Positions 42,601 through 49,739 of a stretch of DNA of 64,000 bases are shown in pieces. The translations under genes and the position numbers were made by a program. How positions within the stretch are numbered: position 1 is the stretch's first letter; each line of letters begins with the position of its first letter. Under the pieces are notes generated by a model. It was not told the DNA's origin, did not search any database, and saw nothing but the letters and a program-made list of their open reading frames with translations. Source of the DNA: Euphorbia lathyris (taxonomy: Eukaryota; Streptophyta; Magnoliopsida; Malpighiales; Euphorbiaceae); contig NC_088916.1 in the NCBI RefSeq assembly GCF_963576675.1, positions 4,851,001 to 4,915,000 of the forward strand, given 5' to 3'.

Positions 42601-45499
42601 TTTGAATGTATAATGTGTCTATTGGAAAACTATAAACCTTAATTCAAATTGTAAAAAATATATTTTTTAATAATTTCAAATACAAATGAAGTTAATAACA
42701 TATTTTTACAGAATTAAATATTCACAACTTACTAATTTGGTCATCAAGGGCTTAATGAGACAAAAAATAAATGACCAAGGGCTTAATGTATCCAAATAAA
42801 GGACTTAATGAAGCAAAAAATGAAAGATCAGGGGCCTAATTATGCTTTTTGCCGAAAACTTAATTTATATTATTGGCCTAATACATCATTTCCCCCCTGA
42901 ACTTGTCCAAAATGGTTGATTGGCTCTCTGAACTTTCAAAGTGTCTCGATAGCCCCCTGAACTTGCATAAAATGTAATCAATTAATCACTCGGTTGTAAA
43001 AAAGTAAGTTAAATACAGAAGATATGTTGCATGGATCTTAAAAAAGTAAAACGATCAAGGTCGGAGTATGTGATTATAATATTAGAGAAGAAAATGTTTT
43101 ATAGTGGAATAAGTAAGAAATTATTTTTTAACATGTTTTAATCTATTTTGTGAAGTATGTAATAACATTCTACGACACGTGTAATATATCTTCCGCATTT
43201 GACTTACTTTTTTAAACCGAATGATTAATTCATTATATTTTACGCAAGTTCAGGAGGCTAACCGAACATTTTATGCAAGTTCAGGGGGCTATCGATACAC
43301 TTTGAAAGTTCAGGGGGCCAATCAACCATTTTGGACAAGTTCAGGAGGCAAATGATGTATTAAGCCTATATTATTTTTTAAATGGAATTAATTTTGTATA
43401 TAAAATAGAGAAAAATACAAAAATAAAACCGATTTACAAAACAGTCCCGCGGTTTAAAAATTTACAAATAAAAGTTTATACTTTGTGAATTTTATAATTA
43501 AAAGATATGTGAGTCATTTTTTCGGTCAAACAATACTCGTGGTTTAGTTAATTTTCAAAATTAGACCTTATATTTTCGATAATTTGTGAAGTCAGTCTTT
43601 TTTAATAGCTCCAAATCGCTCCTTTTTGAGATAAATACACATTTTTGAAAAAAATGTCTGAATTTGTAAGTTGTGAACATAAATCTGTCAAACTACGAGG
43701 TTTATTTTTATACTTTTCCCCGTAAAATATATGAATGGTTGTTAATTAATGTAGGAGAAGAGAAATTGGAGAAATAGTAAGGTATATACTCCATTTGGAG
43801 GAGGTGCTAGATTTTGTCCAGGGGCAGAATTGTCAAGACTTCAAATTTCTCTATTTCTTCATTACTTTGTGACAACATACAGGTAATTATTTTTGTTCTA
43901 TGCATCTTTTAATCATTTAATTTTATTTTTCATTATTGAAATTACATATTTTTAAAGGTAAATACAAAGATAAATCATAAGATTCCACATATTTATAAAG
44001 ACATTTCCGTGATTTAAAAGTTTTTAAACACAAGTATGAAATTTCCTCCTTTTACGAAGATATTCTTTTTCGCTAAAGTCGTTAGTTAACAGGAGATTTT
44101 TTTTTTTGATTTGCGCTATTTACAAATAAAAATAGGAGATATATTCCATTAGCAAACAACATTTTTATAAATAACACCGTTTTATTTGTGATGTCATCTT
44201 CGTTTAACCATAAATAGACCAATAACATATTTGGCTTTGAAAAAAATAATATTCCGACTTCTTAATCCTATTCATTTTCGAGAATAGAATTAAGAAAACC
44301 GAAATCATTTTCAATTTAGGGTTAGGAAGAACTATGAATAAGATTTGGATAGATGGTTTTTGTCGATTTAATATGTTATTTTTTTATTAAGACAAACATA
44401 TCCATGGTCAATTTATGGCCAATTGTGCAAGTCATCACAAATTAACGGTGCTATTTAAAAAACCGTTGTTTGCTAACAGAACAAAATTCAGTCATTTATT
44501 TACAAACTTTTAAACGATATGTTTATATTTGTAAATATAACAAGCAACAAGTTTTTTTTTTAACTTTGTGCTTTTTGATGTAAAATGTTATTGTATGCTC
44601 GGAGAGTTACAATGAAATTGAAATATCTCTATATTTCAAAAAGAGTATTTTTAAAGAAATTATTTCTGACTTGGTTATGGTTGGGAAATAATTCCTTTCA
44701 AAGACTGTTTTGAACTTTGTAAATTAAAACAGTATCATTACAACAATTTAAGTGCTGTAATGGTAAATTTACGACGGTGAGATCTGTCGTAATGGTACAA
44801 AAGGAAAAAACATAATTGCTTGTCTTTCATACCATTACAGCGGATACGACTGTCGTAATGAGGGTAAATTATTAGAAGCATCCAGTTCTCCATGTCAAAT
44901 AGAGAACCTCTCATACATATTTTGACATGTGTAATATGGACTCACACATATTATAAGAGGTCCCACTATTTTAATTATTACGTGGGGTCACAATACACGT
45001 GTCCAAATGTGAATTGGAGGTCCTCCGAGTAACATGGAAGACCAGATGCTTAATATAAGAATTCCGTAATGAGACGGTTGTTAATCACAAAGTTAAAAAC
45101 AACCCTTTCAAAGGTATTATTTCCTAACCATTACCAAGTTGCCAATAATTCTTTTAAAATATCCTTTTTCAATTTAACTCCTAATCTATGTTACGTAAAC
45201 AAATTTGGATCGTTTTAATGAAAATATTTACTTCGTAAATGTAAAAACCTCATATTCGTTACAAACTTTTAAATTACGGAAACTGTCTTTACATATACAT
45301 AAAATCATAAGATTTATTTTTATGCTTTACCCAATTTTTAATTCATGTTTTTGTCAACAAATATAATGTTTTTTTTTTTGTATAATTATTTTTTAACATC
45401 AGGTGGAGTCAACTTAAGGAAGACAGATTATCATTTTTTCCCTCTGCTCGTTTAGTTAATGGTTTTCAAATTAGATTGGAGAGGAGACATGAAGATTAA
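27672..45499 (+). CDS. Cytochrome P450, CYP85 clan, 477 aa, nine exons
   Basis: The exons are 27672-27872, 29376-29711, 31781-31930, 34923-35159, 38018-38101, 39332-39410, 42399-42520, 43755-43882 and 45403-45499. All have GT-AG borders and join without a stop into 1434 bp. Residues 5-22 form a membrane anchor, followed by RRRRKYRR and the proline hinge LPGGRRGFPLIG, so it is an ER-bound monooxygenase. Signatures are helix I AGNETTS (281-287), ExxR ETLR (340-343), FHPWRW (392-397) and the haem loop FGGGARFCPG (417-426) with ligand Cys424. The exon layout and motifs put it in the CYP85 clan, near CYP90/CYP724/CYP733-type families that oxidise sterols, brassinosteroids or related isoprenoids. 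I cannot fix the family or substrate. Introns total about 16.4 kb. Expression is likely from the TATA box at 27610. Confidence 0.93.
27955..28784. repeat. Diverged MITE-like repeats in P450 intron 1
   Basis: Two related stretches, 27955-28440 and about 28455-29310 (the latter split by the insertion at 28785). They share GTTTTGAGAAGTG-like starts, TTGAACAGACTGGTTTGATC or TAAACGGATTGGTTTTACCT, TTATTTGACCAAC and AACGTAGTAAAT. A third relative is at 30833-31222. Ends are not sharp. Confidence 0.55.
28785..29174. mobile_element. hAT-like MITE (TAGACATGTTCATGG ends)
   Basis: Ends TAGACATGTTCATGGCC and CCGTAAACAGATCTA are imperfect inverted repeats. Flanks TTTGTAAC (28777-28784) and TTTGTAGC (29175-29182) agree at 7 of 8. 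The interior has GGCCTGGACGGG and GACCGGGCTGGACCGGCC. A relative at 36610-37026 lies in intron 4 of the same gene. Confidence 0.68.
29785..29959. mobile_element. 175-bp MITE (TTATTAGAAGCACCCGG family), forward copy
   Basis: Left GAGTTCTTATATTAAGCACC and right GGTGCTTCTAATAATTTGCC are imperfect inverted ends. Flanks TGTGAACGG and TATGAACGA fit a decayed 9-bp duplication. It lies in P450 intron 2, 73 bp after the exon 2 donor. A related copy in opposite orientation is in intron 8 (44863-45064). Confidence 0.7.
30483..30735. repeat. Foldback MITE related to 5105-5420
   Basis: AAGGATAATGTATCAAAATG on the left and TCTATTTTGATATCTTA on the right are inverted ends. The interior has AACGTACAAAATAACAGCAT and TCTCAACGTTTCAG with inverted counterparts. 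It lies in P450 intron 2. Low-complexity flanks hide any duplication. Confidence 0.6.
30833..31222. repeat. MITE-like element in P450 intron 2
   Basis: AAGGTCTAAATTTGTCTCAA...CCCTTAACTTATGAAATTG on the left is answered by CAATTTCGTACGTTAAGGGG and TGCACATATATAAGACCTT on the right. The two sides form imperfect inverted arms. Related to the 27955-28784 repeats. Confidence 0.6.
31591..31741. mobile_element. Foldback element with 54-bp perfect arms
   Basis: Positions 31603-31656 and 31676-31729 are exact inverted complements (54 bp), separated by a 19-nt loop. Outside them the ends GGTGTTCGCTAT and ATAACGGGCACC pair imperfectly. AAGAG stands on both sides (31586-31590 and 31742-31746), a possible 5-bp duplication. 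It lies in P450 intron 2 and ends 39 bp before exon 3. A tandem copy of ACAACCCTAAAAGAG sits just upstream. Confidence 0.85.
32280..33061 (+). other. GC-richer island of possible organellar origin, ORF 32538-32918
   Basis: The base composition is visibly richer in GC than the surrounding intron. A 126-codon frame (32538-32918) contains MEIVARNDRSRPYYLTLDV, HMNSEYIPLPKDPRKGGILV and FSCGEELLFITRSKATLVGL. It starts after a pyrimidine tract ending CTATAG, and GGAGATAGTC occurs on both sides of that tract (about 32491 and 32541). I do not recognise the protein. Wording and composition recall plant mitochondrial spacer DNA, so a nuclear mitochondrial insertion is my tentative view. It abuts a truncated LINE with no visible spacer. 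Confidence 0.35.
33062..33823 (+). mobile_element. LINE 3' fragment, open RNase H frame, poly(A) tail
   Basis: From about VRGKLLPYMEHGDIFFAI it carries the spacer region (CHQVWKWRNEEIFGD, FFSKKLFSIIDSFKGES) and the RNase H-like domain ending GVSFPRLIPG at 33775, then 13 A's (33811-33823). Compared with 26696-27332 it lacks an 11-residue segment (SNDKIAAGGVL) and a 5-residue one (LGVKR), both in frame. The 252-codon frame, which begins in the neighbouring island at 33017, therefore stays open. It lies in P450 intron 3, in the gene's orientation. Confidence 0.88.
33824..34922. other. Rest of P450 intron 3, no gene seen
   Basis: AT-rich. Two diverged stretches, about 33825-33990 and 34120-34380, share AACTCCAATTCATAAAT-like and GAATTTCTGTGTAATTTTCC phrases, indicating an old duplication. 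Nothing coding. Confidence 0.5.
35189..35664. mobile_element. Mutator-like MITE (GGCCTAAACCATACGC ends)
   Basis: Starts GGCCTAAACCATACGCAAC and ends GTGTATGGTTTAGGCC. The arms extend through CCCCCTGAACTTGTCACTTT, CCCCCTGAACTTACGGGACG and their complements. The 9-bp duplication TTTATTTAT is at 35180-35188 and 35665-35673, although simple sequence there could extend it. It begins 29 bp after the exon 4 donor of the P450 gene. Confidence 0.87.
35873..36426. mobile_element. GGTTCGGTT-rich MITE
   Basis: TGGGGTGAGCA on the left and TGCTCACTCATA on the right are inverted ends inside a perfect 9-bp duplication, GCTAAAACT (35864-35872 and 36427-36435). The interior is filled with GGTTCGGTT and AACCGAAC repeats in both directions. 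It lies in P450 intron 4. Confidence 0.78.
36610..37026. mobile_element. hAT-like MITE related to 28785-29174
   Basis: TAGACTTGTTCATGGGACAG start and GACGCGTGAACTGGTA end, with GGGCTTGGGCCGGACC and GGGCTAGGCCGGCCCG inside. Flanks share CCCTTTT. Diverged from the intron 1 copy. Confidence 0.6.
37196..37769. repeat. GTTGTAAACGGG element
   Basis: GTTGTAAACGGGACGAGACG near the left and CGCCATGTTTGCAACC on the right are imperfect inverted ends. The right half has GATCCCCGTGG and CGGGAATTCCCCGTCCCC. A likely relative spans about 50340-52065 and is split by a hAT insertion. No target duplication was confirmed. Confidence 0.55.
38366..38836. mobile_element. Mutator-like MITE (GGCAAAATGCATAATTAAGC ends)
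   Basis: GGCAAAATGCATAATTAAGC on the left and GCTTAATTATGCTTTTTACC on the right form inverted termini inside a 9-bp duplication, TTTTAAAAA (38357-38365 and 38837-38845). At 471 bp it is close in layout to 17424-17884. P450 intron 5. Confidence 0.86.
39000..39310. repeat. GTGGTTTAAAAGTTT-type repeat
   Basis: ATCTCGTGGTTTGACCGATT at the left and AACTTTTAAACCACAAG at the right are loose inverted arms. Related arms appear at 39567-40895 (interrupted by the solo LTR at 39602), 43420-43725 and 43960-44560, all in introns of the P450 gene. Ends are not resolved. Confidence 0.5.
39602..40400. mobile_element. Solo LTR (TGAT...ATCA), 799 bp
   Basis: TGATGTAGATTGAAATCGAC start and AAGATGCCCTCATCA end, flanked by a perfect 5-bp duplication TAAAC (39597-39601 and 40401-40405). 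It is the same family as 8271-9714. Its right half is an array of about ten ACGCCCCGCGTG-like motifs spaced roughly 20-60 bp apart. On the minus strand an 83-codon frame starting MSANMNPDTINEAREE spans that array. It lies in P450 intron 6, inside an older MITE. Confidence 0.85.
40406..41270. other. P450 intron 6 middle, MITE arm and AT-rich DNA
   Basis: Holds the right part of a GTGGTTTAAAAGTTT MITE (to about 40895, ending AAACCACGGACCTCTATTTG). After that there is AT-rich sequence with no coding signal. Confidence 0.45.
41270..41460. repeat. Repeat shared with 45670-45850
   Basis: GGATTCGTTTAGTCCACATG, GATAGGTAGTATATATTAAT and AATTTCGAAAAATGAAAACA recur in diverged form at 45670-45850 (GATCCGTTTGGTTTACATG, CGGTAGGTAGTAGATGTTAG, AGTTTCGAAAAATGGAAACA). 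Confidence 0.6.
41502..41879. mobile_element. Mutator-like MITE (GGGTAAATAATTTATTAG ends)
   Basis: GGGTAAATAATTTATTAGTC and GACTAATAAATTATTTACCC are long inverted termini, flanked by a perfect 9-bp duplication, TAAAAAAAT (41493-41501 and 41880-41888). Arms continue through ACACACTGTTTAGTCCCC. At 378 bp it is a short relative of 17897-18549. P450 intron 6. Confidence 0.88.
42000..42360. repeat. ACCGAACCAAAT repeat, as at 4700-5060
   Basis: Diverged two-unit repeat with AAACCGAACCAAATACTCGA and GACCAAACCAAATTGTACCA. It ends about 40 bp before the exon 7 acceptor of the P450 gene and may supply part of its polypyrimidine and branch region. Confidence 0.5.
42526..42854. repeat. Half MITE (GGCAAAAAGCAT family) touching a splice donor
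   Basis: From about 42529 (TTCGGTTAATAGACTGTTAT) to the right end GCTTTTTGCC it matches the interior and right half of 5433-5825 and 17424-17884. The left half is gone, and the match starts 8 nt after the exon 7 donor (GTACATC). Confidence 0.7.
42875..43366. mobile_element. Mutator-like MITE (GGCCTAATACATCATTT ends)
   Basis: GGCCTAATACATCATTTCCC and AAATGATGTATTAAGCC are inverted ends, with a perfect 9-bp duplication TATATTATT (42866-42874 and 43367-43375). Arms include CCCCCTGAACTTGTCCAAAA and CATTTTGGACAAGTTCAGG. It directly follows the half MITE in P450 intron 7. Confidence 0.88.
43960..44560. repeat. P450 intron 8 repeat with loose inverted arms
   Basis: GATTTAAAAGTTTTTAAACA near 44010 and ACAAACTTTTAAACGATATG near 44505 are opposed arms of the GTGGTTTAAAAGTTT type. 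Inner arms near 44100-44170 and 44440-44480 include CTATTTACAAATAA and GCTATTTAAAAAACCG. Boundaries are uncertain. Confidence 0.45.
44863..45064. mobile_element. 202-bp MITE, reverse copy of 29785-29959
   Basis: GGTAAATTATTAGAAGCATC and GATGCTTAATATAAGAATTC form the ends, with a perfect 9-bp duplication, CGTAATGAG (44854-44862 and 45065-45073). Runs in the opposite orientation to the intron 2 copy. P450 intron 8. Confidence 0.86.
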
Positions 45500-46236
45500 T
45501 TAGTGCTAATTATAGCTTGATAATTCAACAATTAGTTTACAATTTATGTAATTTGGAGGTTTGTTATATATAAATTAGTGATAATATAAACAATCTCCAA
45601 GTAATTAAGAGATAAATATTCTGCTATTGCTGAAAAATTATATTAGAGATAGCATGCAATACTTTTTTCTTAAAATGAATAAAGATCCGTTTGGTTTACA
45701 TGTTCTTGTTTGCTGTTGCCGGTAGGTAGTAGATGTTAGTTGATTTTTCTATTAAAAGTACTTATTTCGAAATTTTACTAAACACTTTTTATCTCCTATT
45801 TAAAATTAAAGGGCAACAAGCAGTTTCGAAAAATGGAAACAAATAGATATTAAAAATGATGAACTAACATCAAAGATAACATGAAGAACTTCAATTTGAA
45901 CTGTAATTAGGGAAGGATTTAAGGTGGTGCCTGAAAATGCCATTTTCATTTGGCTTCACTTCAATACCGAGGTAACATGACATGGGACCAATGTCAGTCA
46001 TTTTCAAATTTCACGAGCCATTTTCTTCTTGAATTCTTCAAACATCTGAGGATTCTTCAAATTCTCGTATCATCAGAATGTATTCGTCTTTCACTTTTGT
46101 GTTCAAAGCATATTTATGCGGGCATTTGACAACCATTTTTTAAAAATGTAGCTGTTCCGCGCTCTCGATACTGTATAATGTGTTCTTCAATTTTAATACA
46201 TTGTCTTCATGGACTTTAACAACTTAGTCAGGTGGT
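45500..46236. repeat. 3' flank of P450 with a direct repeat also at 48.8 kb
   Basis: GAAAAATTATATTAGAGATA near 45627 and GAACTTCAATTTGAACTGTA near 45885 recur at 48815-48951. The first copy is split by the 45670-45850 repeat. No gene seen. Confidence 0.65.
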
Positions 46237-47283
46237 TTGTTGAACATAAATTTCCTCTTCTAAGAATCCGTTCAAAAAAGCAGGTTGTTGAACATAAATT
46301 TCCTCTTCTAAGAATCCGTTCAAAAAAGCTAACCTGGCATCTAGTTGATGGATCTTCTATATATTTTTTAAGGTCACTAGTCCGATGCTCTTTGTTCTTG
46401 TAGCATGAGCAAAAACTTCATTATAGTCAATTTTGAGTTATTGATTGAAGTCATTCGCCACCAATCTTGTTTTATGTCTCACGACTTCACCTTTCACATC
46501 CTTTTTGCCTTAAACAACCATTAACTCCAATGAGTTCTTGACTAGCTGGAAGTGTGTTAGTCTCCACGTCTTGGTCATCTTGAATCTCGTCTTTTCCATT
46601 GTTCATGGCTTCTTCTATATCTATGGGTTCACTATCAACAAAATGACAATAAATAGCTTGTTCATCATTAAGATGTCTGAACTTTCGAGGCATTTATCTT
46701 GAACTTTCGTTCAAACTGTTTTTCTTTCAATAGAAGATGCTTTCGAACTGGATGTGTTTTGTTGATTCCTCAAGATCATTGTTTTCATCCATTACGAATA
46801 GATAAAAACTATAATTCTTTTCTTCTTCAACGCTCCAATCCCAAACTGCTTCGTCATCGATGGTGTCATCTTTGATGATGATTTTCTGTGACGAAGGATC
46901 AAACATCTTGTATTATTTGAAATGTTTTGAATAGCCAAAGGAGAAGTATTTGTTACTTTTGGCATCTAGCATCCTTCTTTCTTTATCTCGTTATATGATC
47001 ATGTGCAACACTTCCTAAAACGTGCAAATGAGAAATAATGTGCTTTCTCCCGCTACATGCTTCTTGAGGCATTTGATATCAAACAATTACTGTTGGAGAT
47101 CGATTCAATAGGTAGACTGTATAATCTAATGCTTTTACCCATAACTTATTTCGCAGATTTTTTGCTTTTTAACGTACTTCTCACCATATTAAACCTCATT
47201 AGATTTTTCCTTTCAGCGACGCCATTTTGTTGATGCAGCCTTGGGACTAAAAGAAAATGACGAATCTCATGTCCAACTCATTC
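46237..47283 (-). mobile_element. copia pol fragment, left arm of an inverted pair
   Basis: Read on the minus strand it gives degenerate copia integrase sequence up to the region before reverse transcriptase (AERKNLMRFNMVRSTLKS, VKALDYTVYLLNRSPT, then MPRKFRHLNDEQAIYCHFVD). It has many stops. A 48-bp tandem duplication (GTTGAACATAAATTTCCTCT, starts 46239 and 46287) lies at its far end. Its sequence is repeated with modest divergence and in inverted order in 47304-48000. Confidence 0.75.
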
Positions 47284-47303
47284 AAGTAATTTTCCGAAGA
47301 ACA

Positions 47304-48640
47304 TGAGAATCATCATTTTCTTTCAATCCCAAGTTTGCATCAACAACATGGTGTTGTTGTAAAGAAGAATCAAATGGTGTTTAATACGGTGAGTATTTTA
47401 AAAGGCAAAAATGTGCCAAATGAGTTATGGGTAAAAGCATTAGATTATGCAGTCTACCTATTGAATCGATCTCCAACAGTACCTGTTTGGTATCAAATGG
47501 CTCAAGAAGCATGTAGCAGGAGAAAGCACAATATTTCTTATTTGCACGTGTCACACATGTTCATTTAACGGGATAAAGAAAGAAGGAAGCTTGATGCCAA
47601 AAGTAACAAATACTTTTTCGTTGGCTACTCAGAACATTTCAAAGGATACAAGATGTTTGATCTTCAGTCACAGAAAATCATCATCATCATCAGAGATGTA
47701 ACCATCGATGATGAAGCAGTTTGTGATTGGAGCATTGAAGAAGAAAAGAACTATAGTTTTTATCCATTCGTAATGTATGAAAACAATGATCGTGAGGAAC
47801 CAACCACAACAAAACACATCCAGTTTGAATGAAAGTCTAAGATAAAGACCTCGAAAGTTCAACAAAAGACCTCGAAAGTTCAAACATGTTGAATATATTG
47901 ATGATGTGACAAGAAATCTTAGTGATGAACTAGCTATTTATTATCATTTTGTTGAGTTAAATGATTGTTTATGCAAAAAAGGATGTGAAAGCTGAAGTTG
48001 TGAGAGATAGATTGGTGGTGAAAGGCTTCAATCAACAACTCAAAATTGACTATAATGAAGTTTTTGCTCATGTTACAAGAACTAGTGACACTAGTCTCAC
48101 ATCATATTATCTATATTATCTCGGCATTAAAGTGAAGCAGAATGAACATGCAATTCATTTCTCAAAGGAGATCTTGGAGAAGTTCAAGACGGAAAATTGC
48201 AATTCCGTCAGCATGCCAACTGAATGTGGAATCAAATTGACCAAAGACGAAGATGTAGTAAGAGTCAATTCTACGATATTCCAGAGCTTGATGGAAAGTT
48301 TCAGATATTTTACTTGAACAAGACCGAACATTATGCAACCAGTTTGGTGGGTCGGTACATAGTACCATTCACTTGGAGCTCTAAAAAAGTGAATGTGACA
48401 TTAGCTACTTGTGCATCTGAATATATGGTTGCATCATTAAGTGTCTCGTGTATTTGGCTCCAAAAGTTGTTAAAAGAATTTTAGATGACTGAATGTGATC
48501 CAACGAAATTCTTTATCGATAATAAATCTACACTGACATTAGAAAAAAAATCCATTTTTCACAGTCGAAGCAAACACATTAAGTTTAATGGGAGTGCTAA
48601 AAATAATGCATATAAACTTAACTAATAAACAAATTAAAAA
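47304..48640 (+). mobile_element. copia pol fragment, right arm of an inverted pair
   Basis: Integrase end: NTVSILKGKNVPNELWVKAL and DYAVYLLNRSPTVPV. Reverse transcriptase start: RLVVKGFNQQLKIDYNEVFA. An internal deletion removes the catalytic YVDD part. Then come LGIKVKQNEHAIHFSKEIL, ENCNSVSMPTECGIKLTKDE and RNase H pieces PFTWSSKKVNVTLATCASEY and FFIDNKST. Frames shift several times, so it is dead. No LTRs were found. Confidence 0.82.
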
Positions 48641-48659
48641 AGATAAGATTAATTTGACA

Positions 48660-49441
48660 GACCATCATGGAATGAATTTTGGTAAAACTTGTGGATATGG
48701 AAGGTGTTAGTTAGAAGATTTTAAGTATTTTGTACAATTTGTATCCTTTCTATATGAACTCAAGTTTAATGTGAGTGTTTTTATATTGCTATTGTCCTCT
48801 CTACCTCCAACAATTCTGACATTGCTGGAAAATTATATTAGAAATAGCATGCAATTCTTTTTTCTTTAAATACATACATCTAATGAATTAACATCAAATA
48901 AAACAAGAAGAACTTCAATGTGAACTGTAATTAGGGGAGGATTTATGGGTGGATATAGGGGTCCGTTGACCCCACAGAACAAAAACAAAAATAGAATTTG
49001 AGATAGAAATTTCCGTCCACAAAATTTACAAAGAAATGACTTACCTCTGTGCTAAACTTCTCCACCATAGCAGAAGATTATTTCTCAATCATTGCAGAAA
49101 CTTTCAAATGGCTGGCTGGAAGAACAAAAAAGCCAATGTTAAGAAAAACACATATCATTGGGATAATGTTAAAAAAAAGAAATGAATTGAATGCTACTGA
49201 ACTCAACTATACTGAAACTGAAATAATAAGTAATGATAAATTACTGAACTAAACTGATTATTGAATTAAATGTTACTGAGCTGATTGATACTGAAATTAA
49301 GTAATAAAGAACAGAGCGTAACAACATTTTTCATCAAAACCAATAATATATTGATTAAATTATTTTTTTTAAAAAAATTGTGCGCAATGCACTTATATTA
49401 AACAAAGGAAGATTACATTAAAGAGAAAGGAAAACCCTCAA
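48660..49441. other. AT-rich intergenic sequence with second direct-repeat copy
   Basis: 48815-48951 repeats the 45.6-45.9 kb flank. The rest shows nothing coding; ORF 49049-49252 has no recognisable motif. Confidence 0.5.
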
Positions 49442-49468
49442 CCCACCCCACCCCACCCCACCCCACCC
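49442..49468. repeat. (CCCCA)n microsatellite
   Basis: Six C-runs of 3-4 separated by single A's. The minus strand is a classic G-quadruplex pattern with 1-nt loops. Confidence 0.9.
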
Positions 49469-49632
49469 ATGTGATTCGAACCCATGACCTCTAGGATCAT
49501 AGGTTAAACTAATTAATTTAACCTTAATACTTCTCTCCTACATCTATGCTTTCTATACAAAATTTCTCATCTTATATATTATAACTTATTTGGAGAAAAA
49601 ATTATCAAAGTACATTGATAATATATAACGTA

Positions 49633-49716
49633 TGTATGGGCGGCCCGGTGCACTACGCGTCCCTGCTGAGCGAGGGTCCGGGGAGGGATCCCACCATAAT
49701 GGTGTACTGGGGGCAA
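49633..49716 (-). mobile_element. 5'-truncated Au-type SINE
   Basis: The minus strand carries only the 3' body (TGCCCCCAGTACACCATTA, CCCCGGACCCTCGCTCAG, GGGCCGCCC). A perfect 17-bp duplication, TGATAATATATAACGTA, flanks it (49616-49632 and 49717-49733). Confidence 0.9.
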
Positions 49717-49739
49717 TGATAATATATAACGTAATATAA

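Noticed and set aside
42392..42613. 73-aa ORF starting MADYMIPKGCF as a separate gene
   Set aside because: The start of the frame is exon 7 of the P450 gene. The rest runs into the intron and MITE sequence.
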